A stretch of DNA of 7,702 bases, taken from the NCBI GenBank assembly GCA_031258035.1, contig JAIRNL010000002.1:1-7702 (forward strand). The letters run 5' to 3'. This DNA comes from Azoarcus sp. (GTDB lineage: Bacteria; Pseudomonadota; Gammaproteobacteria; Burkholderiales; Rhodocyclaceae). The position numbers and the translations under genes were made by a program. The stretch's first letter is position 1; every line of letters begins with the position of its first letter. The notes under the pieces were generated by a model. It searched no databases. It was not told the origin of the DNA and worked only from the letters and a program-made list of their open reading frames with translations. Shown in pieces: positions 1-5,802 of the stretch.

Positions 1-18
1 CTGATTGACAGGAAATCC

Positions 19-570
19 ATGGATTCGCAAACAACCGACGTACATGAAGAACCGTGGCACCGGCAGGGCTGGCCGTGGTTCCTGATCTCATTGCCCATGA
101 TCGCCGTGGTGGCAGGCATCGCCACATGGTGGGTTGCGAACACGAGTTGGGATGGCCTCGTGTCCGATGACTACTACAAGGAAGGCCAGGCGGTCGTGAA
201 AGTCATTGACCGCATCGAGCGGGCGAGGGGAATGGGGCTGGCTGCGCGCGCGGTGGTACGTGATGGCGCGGTCAGTGTCGAGCTGTCCGCTGCGGCGGGG
301 AACGATTTGCCTGCGGCGCTTTATCTGACGATCATTCATCCGACGCACAGCGGCTTCGACCAGCAGGTATTGCTACAGAGAGAGCGGGATGGCGTATATT
401 CGGGAGCGATCGCTCCCCTGCGCGCCGGCCGCTGGCGTTTTCAACTGGAAGATCAGTTGAAGGACGAAGCGGAAAACAAAAACAGAAATGAATCCGAAAG
501 TTGGCGCATGGACGGAGTTGCCAATCTCCCGATGGAGACGGAGATATTGATCAAACCGTCCGATTCTTAG
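19..570 (+). CDS. fixH: FixH/CcoH family cbb3 oxidase assembly protein
   Basis: A 183-residue membrane-anchored protein of the FixH (CcoH) family, which is needed for assembly or stability of cbb3-type cytochrome c oxidase in the inner membrane. One hydrophobic helix spans about residues 19-41 (WPWFLISLPMIAVVAGIATW), after a short polar N-terminus. Just beyond it is the family signature DDYYKEG (residues 50-56), and the rest is a beta-rich periplasmic domain ending in the usual RWRF...WRM pattern. Between these last two elements there is an unusual hydrophilic linker (LKDEAENKNRNESES) encoded by locally A-rich DNA. The ATG at 19 is chosen because AGGAAA lies at 11-16, at a fair distance. The gene normally follows ccoG in ccoNOQP-ccoGHIS clusters, so ccoG probably ends just left of the window. 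Here it is followed by a DUF3149 gene and not by ccoI/ccoS. Confidence 0.9.
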   Translation: MDSQTTDVHEEPWHRQGWPWFLISLPMIAVVAGIATWWVANTSWDGLVSDDYYKEGQAVVKVIDRIERARGMGLAARAVVRDGAVSVELSAAAGNDLPAALYLTIIHPTHSGFDQQVLLQRERDGVYSGAIAPLRAGRWRFQLEDQLKDEAENKNRNESESWRMDGVANLPMETEILIKPSDS

Positions 571-577
571 ACTAGTG

Positions 578-586
578 AAGGAGGTG
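578..586 (+). promoter_or_regulatory. Very strong ribosome binding site of the DUF3149 gene
   Basis: AAGGAGGTG is a nine-base match to the anti-Shine-Dalgarno tail of 16S rRNA. It ends 7 bases before the ATG at 594. It fixes the start of a short gene that would otherwise be easy to miss and suggests a high translation rate relative to fixH. Confidence 0.85.
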
Positions 587-593
587 CTCCACC

Positions 594-761
594 ATGGCCC
601 TGCAAGAACTGTTCTCGACTTTTTACGGGCAGATCAGCCTGTTTACCATTTTGTTCGTGATCGTCATGGCTGTTTTCTTTATCAGCTATTTCTCGAACCG
701 CATCGCGGAGGATGAACGCAAGGCGGCCAAGCAGCGGCGCGAGCAGAGCGCCAAAGCCTGA
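594..761 (+). CDS. DUF3149 family single-span membrane protein, 55 aa
   Basis: The product starts MALQELFSTFYGQISLFTIL and ends in a charged tail (ERKAAKQRREQSAKA). One transmembrane helix covers about residues 13-33, followed by a lysine/arginine/glutamate-rich cytoplasmic-type tail, which predicts N-out/C-in topology. The helix plus the SYFSNRI segment resembles DUF3149, a family of very short membrane proteins of unknown function in Proteobacteria. It lies 23 bp after fixH, has a near-ideal Shine-Dalgarno sequence, and is followed at once by a strong terminator, so it is the last gene of the fixH operon. Its size and location recall other mini-subunits of the oxidase (CcoQ, CcoS, CcoM), but the sequence is not CcoQ or CcoS by any motif that can be seen. 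A role in cbb3 oxidase assembly or stability is inferred from position only. Confidence 0.85.
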   Translation: MALQELFSTFYGQISLFTILFVIVMAVFFISYFSNRIAEDERKAAKQRREQSAKA

Positions 762-780
762 TCCCTTGTCCCGCGCAGCG

Positions 781-826
781 CCTGAAACGAAAACGGCCCG
801 GATATCCGGGCCGTTTTCGTTTCAGG
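781..826. terminator. Bidirectional intrinsic terminator, 46-bp perfect palindrome
   Basis: Two 23-base arms are exact reverse complements with no loop or mismatch in the duplex. The GC-rich core GGCCCGGATATCCGGGCC is flanked by AAAAC on the left and GTTTTC on the right, so an RNA from either strand forms a GC hairpin followed by a U-run. It sits between the convergent ends of the DUF3149 gene (761) and the universal stress protein gene (866) and should stop transcription from both. Confidence 0.92.
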
Positions 827-865
827 GGAAAGCCGTGACGATCTGTAATGCTGTGGCAAGGCGCC

Positions 866-1309
866 TCACCGATAAACGAGCACCGGGATTTTGCTGTGGG
901 TAAGCACTTTTTGCGTCTCGCTTCCCAAGAGCAGGCTGGCGATGCCCCGGCGGCCATGTGAGGCCATGAAAATCAGGTCGCAGCCATGGCGATCCGCCGC
1001 GCTGATGATGGCCTCGTAAGGAATTTCACTCACCTGCGTATCGGTGTCGGCGACGACGCCGTCAGCTTCCGCCGCCGACCTGGCGCGATCCAGGATGCGC
1101 TGGGCTTCCTGCTGCGCGGACTGGGCGAATTGCTCCGGGGTGGTTGGATCAATCAACGCGCCTTCACCATAGATGGGCATCGGGAAATCTGGCTGCGAAT
1201 AGAAAAAAGTGAGGCGGACGCCTGTTTCCCTGGCAAAAGCAATGGCGCGCGTGACGACGGTATCGGATAACGGCGAGCCGTCGGTCGGTACAAGAACATG
1301 CTTGAACAT
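866..1309 (-). CDS. Universal stress protein (UspA family)
   Basis: A 147-residue single-domain Usp protein, the usual length for the family. The N-terminus MFKHVLVPTDGSPLSD is the typical first strand and loop with the nucleotide-contacting Asp10. Near the C-terminus ASHGRRGIASLLLGSE (116-131) gives the glycine loop G119-x2-G122-x6-G129-S130, which binds ATP phosphates in ATP-binding members, and the final strand IPVLVYR closes the fold. It is probably a cytoplasmic dimer that helps survival during growth arrest or oxygen limitation. Several Usp proteins in facultative anaerobes are FNR/ANR-regulated, but no FNR box is visible upstream here. The ATG at 1309 (minus strand) has GGAAA seven bases ahead. 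The gene stands alone, convergent with the fixH operon and divergent from phaC. The exact substrate is unknown. Confidence 0.93.
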   Translation of the reverse strand: MFKHVLVPTDGSPLSDTVVTRAIAFARETGVRLTFFYSQPDFPMPIYGEGALIDPTTPEQFAQSAQQEAQRILDRARSAAEADGVVADTDTQVSEIPYEAIISAADRHGCDLIFMASHGRRGIASLLLGSETQKVLTHSKIPVLVYR

Positions 1310-1341
1310 GGCGTATTTTCCTTTTATTGCTTCGGCTCCTG

Positions 1342-1347
1342 ATTATA
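1342..1347 (-). promoter_or_regulatory. Probable -10 element of the universal stress protein gene
   Basis: On the minus strand this reads TATAAT, a perfect sigma-70 -10 hexamer, 32 bp before the ATG. The region 16-18 bp further upstream (CGCGAA and neighbours) has no good -35, so the promoter may need an activator. Confidence 0.45.
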
Positions 1348-1454
1348 GTGGCAATTATGCCGGTTTCGCGCCCGATGTCTACCAAAGGCGCCCATCGCGC
1401 TCACAGGGACTGTCCGTTCGGCGGGCGGATGTCACGGTGCCATGAGTTTGGATT

Positions 1455-1483
1455 ATGACGGGCATGCCGGCGGGCAGTATCAT
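1455..1483 (+). promoter_or_regulatory. Possible sigma-70 promoter of phaC
   Basis: ATGACG (1455-1460, four of six matches to TTGACA) is followed after exactly 17 bp by TATCAT (1478-1483, five of six matches to TATAAT). Transcription would start near 1490 and leave a leader of about 95 bases before the phaC ATG at 1586. If correct, it also excludes the in-frame ATG at 1442 as a translated start. This is a motif match only. Confidence 0.35.
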
Positions 1484-1585
1484 GCTTTACGGCGCGAGGC
1501 TTGTATTGCCCATGCGACAAGGGAATGTGCTTGTTGTTGTCATGGCGAACGGCGCACCATTCGGATTCATGAACAGGGGGAGATC

Positions 1586-3370
1586 ATGGCCAAGAGCAAC
1601 ACTGCTGGGGAGAGTCGCCAGGCGCAGGGCCACAGCGCGCGGCATGACGCTACTTTGGATCCCGAGCTGATCTTGAAGAAAACCATGCGTGCACTGCATG
1701 AAGGGGTCGAGGGGACGGTCGATCCGCTGGGCATGAGCGCGCCCATCGTCCATGCTCAACTGGCGTGGCTGGTGCACCCCCAGGAATTTGCGGAGCGTAT
1801 CGCGCATTTGTCGTTCGATTTGTGGAAGCTGCAACTTCACACGTTGATCCGGATGGGAGGCGGGAACAGCGAGGATCCCATCCTGCCTCATCCCGACGAT
1901 GTCCGTTTCGCCGATCCGGTCTGGGTGGAATCCGCCTCCTGGGACCTGATCAAGGAGTGGTATCTGGCTTTTACCCACAACATGCAGGACATGCTTTACG
2001 ACACCCCGGGGCTCAGCAGCAGGGAGCGGCGCAAGGCGGCGTTCTGGTGGCGGAAATGGCTCAATGCGGTGGCACCGACCAATTTCCTGCTGACCAACCC
2101 GACCGCATTGCGAAAGGCCATCGAAAGCAATGGACAGAGCCTGTTCGCCGGCTACCAGAATTTCCTCGACGATTTGGAGGCCGGGACGGTGCGGATGACG
2201 CCGCTCGACGGTTTCAGTGTCGGGGAAAATCTGGGCAACACGCCGGGCGCGGTGGTGTTCCGCAACCGCCTCGTCGAAGTCATCCACTACACGCCGACCC
2301 AGCCCAAAGTGCATGCCGAACCGGTGGTGATCGTCACGCCGTGGATCAACAAGTTCTACATTCTCGATCTCAACGAGAAAAAGAGCATGGTGCGCTTCCT
2401 GCTTGGGCAGGGGCTGGATGTGTTCATCACCAGCTGGAAGAACCCGGACGGATCAATGCGCGATACGACCTTCGACGCTTACCTGACCGACGGCATCCAG
2501 GCGATCATCGACGTGGCGCGCAATTTTACCGGTTCGTCCAAGGTGCATGCGGTGGGCTATTGCATCGGCGGCACGGCGCTGACGATGTACATGGCCTGGG
2601 CAAACCGGCATTTCAAGCCAGAGGAAGTGCCGGTTGCCGATTTCACCCTTTTCACTACGCTCGTCGATTTCCACAAACCGGGTGACATCGAGATTTTCAT
2701 CGACGCCTCGACCCTCCAGTTCCTGGAAAGCAACATGGCCCGCAAAGGGTATCTCGATGGCAAGGAAATGGCGTCTTCTTTCCGGCTGCTGCGCTCGAAC
2801 AGCCTGATCTGGACATACGTCGTCCATGGCTGGTTGTATGGCGAGCCGCCGGCGCCATTCGATGTGCTGTATTGGAACATGGATTGCACCCGCCTGCCGT
2901 ATGCGATGCATTCGTGGTATCTGCGCGAGCTTTACCTGCACAATCGCCTGATCCATCCCGATGCGCTGACCGTTGCCGGCGAGCCGCTCGATCTTTCCCG
3001 TATCACCCAGCCGCTTTACGCGGTGGGGGCGGAGGACGACCACATCGCGCCGTGGGCCCAGACTTTTCGTGTCAATAATTTCGTAAACGGGCCGAAACGC
3101 TACGTGCTTTCCAGTTCCGGCCATATCTTCGGCATCGTCAATCCGGTGGTGAATCCACCCAAGCGCCGTTTCTGGGTAGGCGAGCCGCGCCGTTCAGATA
3201 CCGTCGAACGCTGGCGGGCCACGGCGCTCGAACAGCAGGGATCGTGGTGGTCGGACTGGGCGCAATGGCTCAAACCACGCGCCGGCGATCTGGTGGCGGC
3301 AAGGCCGACAGTCAACAAGCAGTATCCGCAACTGGCTCCAGCGCCCGGTACTTACGTGGCCGAGCCTTGA
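1586..3370 (+). CDS. phaC: Class I poly(3-hydroxyalkanoate) synthase PhaC
   Basis: A 594-residue PHA synthase that polymerises (R)-3-hydroxyacyl-CoA, most likely 3-hydroxybutyryl-CoA, into storage polyester at the granule surface. The length fits class I enzymes (about 590 residues in Cupriavidus necator). An N-terminal PhaC_N domain (about 60-240, with the FADPVW segment) precedes an alpha/beta-hydrolase core. The lipase-like box VGYCIGG places the nucleophile at Cys326. Asp485 (AEDDHIAPW) and His513 (SSSGHIFG) complete the triad, with spacing close to C319-D480-H508 of C. necator. The C-terminus (APGTYVAEP) is also typical. The frame is open from an ATG at 1442, but those 48 extra residues look unlike PhaC; the ATG at 1586 has GGGGGAGA just ahead and starts MAKSNTAGE. 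No phaA, phaB, phaR or phasin gene lies in the window, so precursor supply is encoded elsewhere. Confidence 0.96.
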   Translation: MAKSNTAGESRQAQGHSARHDATLDPELILKKTMRALHEGVEGTVDPLGMSAPIVHAQLAWLVHPQEFAERIAHLSFDLWKLQLHTLIRMGGGNSEDPILPHPDDVRFADPVWVESASWDLIKEWYLAFTHNMQDMLYDTPGLSSRERRKAAFWWRKWLNAVAPTNFLLTNPTALRKAIESNGQSLFAGYQNFLDDLEAGTVRMTPLDGFSVGENLGNTPGAVVFRNRLVEVIHYTPTQPKVHAEPVVIVTPWINKFYILDLNEKKSMVRFLLGQGLDVFITSWKNPDGSMRDTTFDAYLTDGIQAIIDVARNFTGSSKVHAVGYCIGGTALTMYMAWANRHFKPEEVPVADFTLFTTLVDFHKPGDIEIFIDASTLQFLESNMARKGYLDGKEMASSFRLLRSNSLIWTYVVHGWLYGEPPAPFDVLYWNMDCTRLPYAMHSWYLRELYLHNRLIHPDALTVAGEPLDLSRITQPLYAVGAEDDHIAPWAQTFRVNNFVNGPKRYVLSSSGHIFGIVNPVVNPPKRRFWVGEPRRSDTVERWRATALEQQGSWWSDWAQWLKPRAGDLVAARPTVNKQYPQLAPAPGTYVAEP

Positions 3371-3403
3371 GGCGAGTGGCCGGGGCAGGGCCCGGCCGCG
3401 ACG

Positions 3404-3441
3404 AAAAACGCTCGGTCTGTCTGTATCGCCGGGCGTTTTTT
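3404..3441. terminator. Bidirectional intrinsic terminator between phaC and fnr
   Basis: AAAAACGCTCGG (3404-3415) pairs with CCGGGCGTTTTT (3429-3440), including one G-T pair, around a 13-base loop, and a run of six T follows on the plus strand. The opposite strand also ends in a T-run (GTTTTTC). It lies 33 bp after the phaC stop and 11 bp beyond the fnr stop, in the gap of a convergent pair. Confidence 0.82.
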
Positions 3442-3452
3442 GTCGTCGTCCG

Positions 3453-4193
3453 TCAGCGCATGCAGGCCTGATGCTGGATCAACCTTTTGAGGCCACTGTC
3501 GTCGAGGATGCGGATGTGTTTTTGTTGCACGGCGACCAGCCCTTCGTCCTGGAAACGGGAAAAGGCGCGCGAGACGGTTTCGAGCTTCAGCCCCAGGTAA
3601 GAGCCGATTTCCTCGCGCGTCATGCGCAGGTGAAATTCGGAGGCTGAAAAGCCGCGCGCCGTGAAACGTTGCGACATGTTGAGCAGGAAAGCAGCCAGCC
3701 GCTCCTCGGCGCGCATGGAGCCCAGCAGCATCATCACGCCGTGGTCGCGCACGATCTCACGGCTCATGACCTTGTGGAACTGGTGTTGCAGACCTTCGAC
3801 GATCCGGGCGAGTTCTTCGAGCTTGGCGTAGGGGATCACGCAGACTTCGCTGTCTTCGAGGGCGATGGCGTTGCATGAGTGCAGCTCGGTGCTGATGCCG
3901 TCGAGGCCGAGGATTTCACCTGTCATCTGAAAGCCCGTGACCTGCTCGCGTCCGTCTTCGAGCAGGACGTCGGTCTTGAACGAGCCGATGCGGATGGCGT
4001 AGATGGCCTCGAACGGGTCGCTGGTGCGGTAAAGCGGTTGTTGGCGCTTGATCTTGCGTCGCGCGCCCACCAGTTCGTCAAGGCGGCGGATGTCTGAATC
4101 GACCATCCCGAACGGTAGGCACAACTCAAGCAGGTTGCATTGGGAACAGGCTTTTTTGAGCCCTGCGACGGTGACGGGCACGGTTACCATCAT
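3453..4193 (-). CDS. fnr: FNR/ANR-type oxygen-sensing transcription regulator
   Basis: A 246-residue Crp/Fnr-family regulator that should bind an O2-labile [4Fe-4S] cluster, dimerise without oxygen and bind TTGAT-N4-ATCAA boxes. All cluster ligands are present: Cys16, Cys19, Cys25 (CSQCNLLELC) and Cys118 (SEVCVIPY), matching E. coli FNR C20, C23, C29 and C122 at a constant offset of four. The sensor beta-barrel covers about 28-125 and the dimer helix about 130-160, with Asp150 equal to E. coli D154. The helix-turn-helix reads EEIGSYLGLKLETVSRAFSRF (195-214), with Glu205, Ser208 and Arg209 equal to the base-reading E209, S212 and R213. AEERLAAFLLNMS is also highly FNR-like. The start at 4193 is preferred because GAGAG lies upstream; a GTG at 4205 would overlap that site. 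An additional Cys107 has no counterpart in E. coli FNR. It is divergent from hemN, a common FNR target. Confidence 0.95.
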   Translation of the reverse strand: MMVTVPVTVAGLKKACSQCNLLELCLPFGMVDSDIRRLDELVGARRKIKRQQPLYRTSDPFEAIYAIRIGSFKTDVLLEDGREQVTGFQMTGEILGLDGISTELHSCNAIALEDSEVCVIPYAKLEELARIVEGLQHQFHKVMSREIVRDHGVMMLLGSMRAEERLAAFLLNMSQRFTARGFSASEFHLRMTREEIGSYLGLKLETVSRAFSRFQDEGLVAVQQKHIRILDDSGLKRLIQHQACMR

Positions 4194-4225
4194 TTGACAG
4201 TACACTCTCGCTTGTTGGGGGCGCT

Positions 4226-4255
4226 ATCGTCATTCGCGCGGTTGATCCAAGTCAA
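4226..4255 (-). promoter_or_regulatory. Possible fnr promoter overlapping the FNR box
   Basis: On the minus strand TTGACT (4255-4250) is a good -35 hexamer. After 18 bp, GACGAT (4231-4226) is a weak -10 with three of six matches. Transcription would begin near 4219, about 26 bases before the fnr ATG. Because the -35 lies inside the FNR box, bound FNR should block it, a negative autoregulation arrangement. This is inferred from motif positions alone. Confidence 0.35.
4242..4255. promoter_or_regulatory. FNR/ANR box between fnr and hemN
   Basis: TTGATCCAAGTCAA matches the FNR consensus TTGAT-N4-ATCAA at nine of ten defined positions; only the A of the right half-site is replaced by G. Its centre, 4248.5, lies about 60 bp before the hemN start and about 55 bp before the fnr start, in the intergenic gap of the divergent pair. 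It is the only convincing FNR box seen in the window. Confidence 0.85.
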
Positions 4256-4274
4256 CCAGAAAGTGACAGTTTTC

Positions 4275-4283
4275 TGCCATCGT
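4275..4283 (+). promoter_or_regulatory. Possible extended -10 of the FNR-activated hemN promoter
   Basis: TGCCATCGT has the TG of an extended -10 followed by a weak hexamer CATCGT. It implies a start site near 4290, which puts the FNR box at about -41.5, the standard class II activation distance. A poor -10 with an activator box in place of a -35 is normal for such promoters. The leader would be only about 18 bases long, and the hemN ATG has no clear Shine-Dalgarno sequence. Confidence 0.4.
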
Positions 4284-4307
4284 AAAAAGCCTCTGAGCAG
4301 CACATCC

Positions 4308-5699
4308 ATGACCAGCCAGCACGAACTTATTTTTGACCCCGGACTGATCCGCCGTTTCGATATCAACGGGCCGCGCTATACGTCATACCCCACGGCGGAT
4401 CGTTTCGTCGAGGCGTTCGATGCGCGGGCGTTGACTGATTGGCTTGGCAAGCGGGCGGTCGGTGGTGTGAGTCGACCGCTGTCATTATACTTCCACATCC
4501 CGTTCTGTAACACGATCTGCTACTACTGCGCCTGTAACAAAATCATTACCAAGGATCACGGCCAATCGGCGAAATACCTGGACTATCTGGATCGAGAACT
4601 CTGTTTGCAGGCTGCGGCGCTTGGCGGCGCGCGCCAGGTCACGCAGCTTCATCTGGGCGGCGGAACGCCGACCTTCCTGTCGCATGAAGAGTTGTGTCGT
4701 CTGATGGCGCTGGTGCGCGCCCGTTTCGAGCTCGTGCCCAACGGCGAATACTCGATCGAGGTCGATCCGCGAAAGGTCGATTTCGACACCGTCGAGCTGC
4801 TTGCCACCCTTGGACTGAATCGCATGAGCGTCGGTGTGCAGGATTTCGCCGAGGATGTGCAGATCGCCACCAACCGCGTGCAGAGTTTCGACGAAACCCG
4901 CCTGGTAATGGAGGCGGCGCGCGCCACGGGCTTCCGCTCGATCAGCATGGATCTGATCTACGGCCTGCCCAGGCAGAACTTGGCCAGTTTCGGCCATACG
5001 CTCGAAAAAGTGATCGAACTGTCGCCGGATCGCATCTCGCTTTACAGCTACGCCCATCTGCCCGCTCTCTTCAAGCCGCAACGACGCATTCTGGAAAGCG
5101 AACTGCCGGGGCCGGATGGCAAGCTGCAAATCCTGCAACGGGCAATCGAGCGCCTGACGGCTGCCGGATACGTCTACATCGGCATGGATCACTTTGCCAA
5201 GCCGGACGACGAACTCGCCGTGGCCCAGCGCCAGGGGCGGCTGCATCGCAACTTTCAGGGCTACTCGACCCAGGCCGAGTGCGACATGCTGGCTTTCGGC
5301 GTCTCGTCCATCGCCAAGGTCGGCCCCATATATGCGCAGAACCGCAAGACGCTCGACGAATATTACGACGCGCTCGATCGCGACGAGCTGCCGGTGCTGC
5401 GCGGCATCGAACTGACCGCCGACGACCTGCTGCGGCGCTCGATCATCCAGTCCCTGATGTGCCACTTTTCCCTGTCGATCGAGTCGATCCAGATTGCCCA
5501 CCTCATTGATTTCAAGGCGTATTTTTGCGAGGAACTAGACGATCTCGGAGACATGGCGCGCGCCGGTCTCGTCAGGATCGAAAACGACTGGATTACCGTC
5601 CTGCCGGCGGGGCGGCTTTTGGTGCGCGCGATCGCCATGGTGTTCGATCGCTACCTGCGCGCCGACCGCGAGCGCAGACGTTATTCCCGCGTGATCTGA
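4308..5699 (+). CDS. hemN: Oxygen-independent coproporphyrinogen III dehydrogenase HemN
   Basis: A 463-residue radical-SAM enzyme that decarboxylates coproporphyrinogen III to protoporphyrinogen IX without O2, letting heme synthesis continue in anoxia. The length is close to E. coli HemN (457). The N-terminal GPRYTSYPTA segment (21-30) is specific to true HemN as opposed to the shorter HemW. The iron-sulfur motif is YFHIPFCNTICYYCAC, with Cys67, Cys71 and Cys74 (CX3CX2C) plus the HemN-typical fourth Cys76. LHLGGGTPTFL holds the SAM-binding GGTP motif, followed by the EVDPRK and MSVGVQDF strands of the barrel and the HNFQGYST segment of the substrate site. The HemN C-terminal domain reaches the end. 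The ATG at 4308 is used because the family N-terminus begins there; the frame is open upstream to 4140 but that part overlaps the FNR box and fnr. It is divergent from fnr. Confidence 0.96.
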   Translation: MTSQHELIFDPGLIRRFDINGPRYTSYPTADRFVEAFDARALTDWLGKRAVGGVSRPLSLYFHIPFCNTICYYCACNKIITKDHGQSAKYLDYLDRELCLQAAALGGARQVTQLHLGGGTPTFLSHEELCRLMALVRARFELVPNGEYSIEVDPRKVDFDTVELLATLGLNRMSVGVQDFAEDVQIATNRVQSFDETRLVMEAARATGFRSISMDLIYGLPRQNLASFGHTLEKVIELSPDRISLYSYAHLPALFKPQRRILESELPGPDGKLQILQRAIERLTAAGYVYIGMDHFAKPDDELAVAQRQGRLHRNFQGYSTQAECDMLAFGVSSIAKVGPIYAQNRKTLDEYYDALDRDELPVLRGIELTADDLLRRSIIQSLMCHFSLSIESIQIAHLIDFKAYFCEELDDLGDMARAGLVRIENDWITVLPAGRLLVRAIAMVFDRYLRADRERRRYSRVI

Positions 5700-5702
5700 A
5701 CG

Positions 5703-5719
5703 GATCCCGTGCCGGGATC
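5703..5719 (+). other. Short hairpin after hemN
   Basis: GATCCCG and CGGGATC form a perfect 7-bp stem around a 3-base loop four bases after the hemN stop. No T-run follows, so it is not a standard intrinsic terminator. It may protect the hemN 3' end or weaken read-through to the next gene. Confidence 0.35.
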
Positions 5720-5748
5720 GTCCGCGCGCGGGGCCTGTGTTTCCGGAC

Positions 5749-5754
5749 TAGAAT
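5749..5754 (+). promoter_or_regulatory. Possible -10 element before the TauE/SafE-like gene
   Basis: TAGAAT differs from TATAAT at one base and lies about 50 bp before the ATG at 5803. The position for a -35 (5726-5731) holds only GCGCGG. It sits in the loop and right edge of an inverted repeat, CCTGTG (5734-5739) and CACAGG (5755-5760), which could be an operator or a chance match. Confidence 0.28.
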
Positions 5755-5802
5755 CACAGGCTTTCGCGCATCTGCGCGCCTTGTGAGCGGTTGTTCGTTG
5801 TC

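Noticed and set aside
1500..1521. Inverted repeat CTTGT-N12-ACAAG upstream of phaC, considered as an FNR-like or PhaR operator
   Set aside because: The half-sites and spacing do not match the FNR box (14 bp, TTGAT-N4-ATCAA), and no known PhaR motif can be recognised.
1487..2314. Long minus-strand open frame (275 codons) opposite phaC, and another at 2453-3124
   Set aside because: They lie fully inside the well-supported phaC gene on the other strand, show no family motif, and such antisense frames are common in high-GC3 genes.
1765..2685. Plus-strand 306-codon frame inside phaC
   Set aside because: An out-of-frame shadow of phaC, with an Arg/Gly/Ala-rich composition and no motif.
4194..4205. 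GTG start for FNR giving four more residues
   Set aside because: The GTG directly abuts the only plausible ribosome site (GAGAG), while the ATG at 4193 is spaced about 11 bases from it.
4485..5501. Long minus-strand open frame (338 codons) opposite hemN
   Set aside because: Rich in Arg, Gln, His and Asp with no recognisable domain; hemN on the plus strand has every expected motif.
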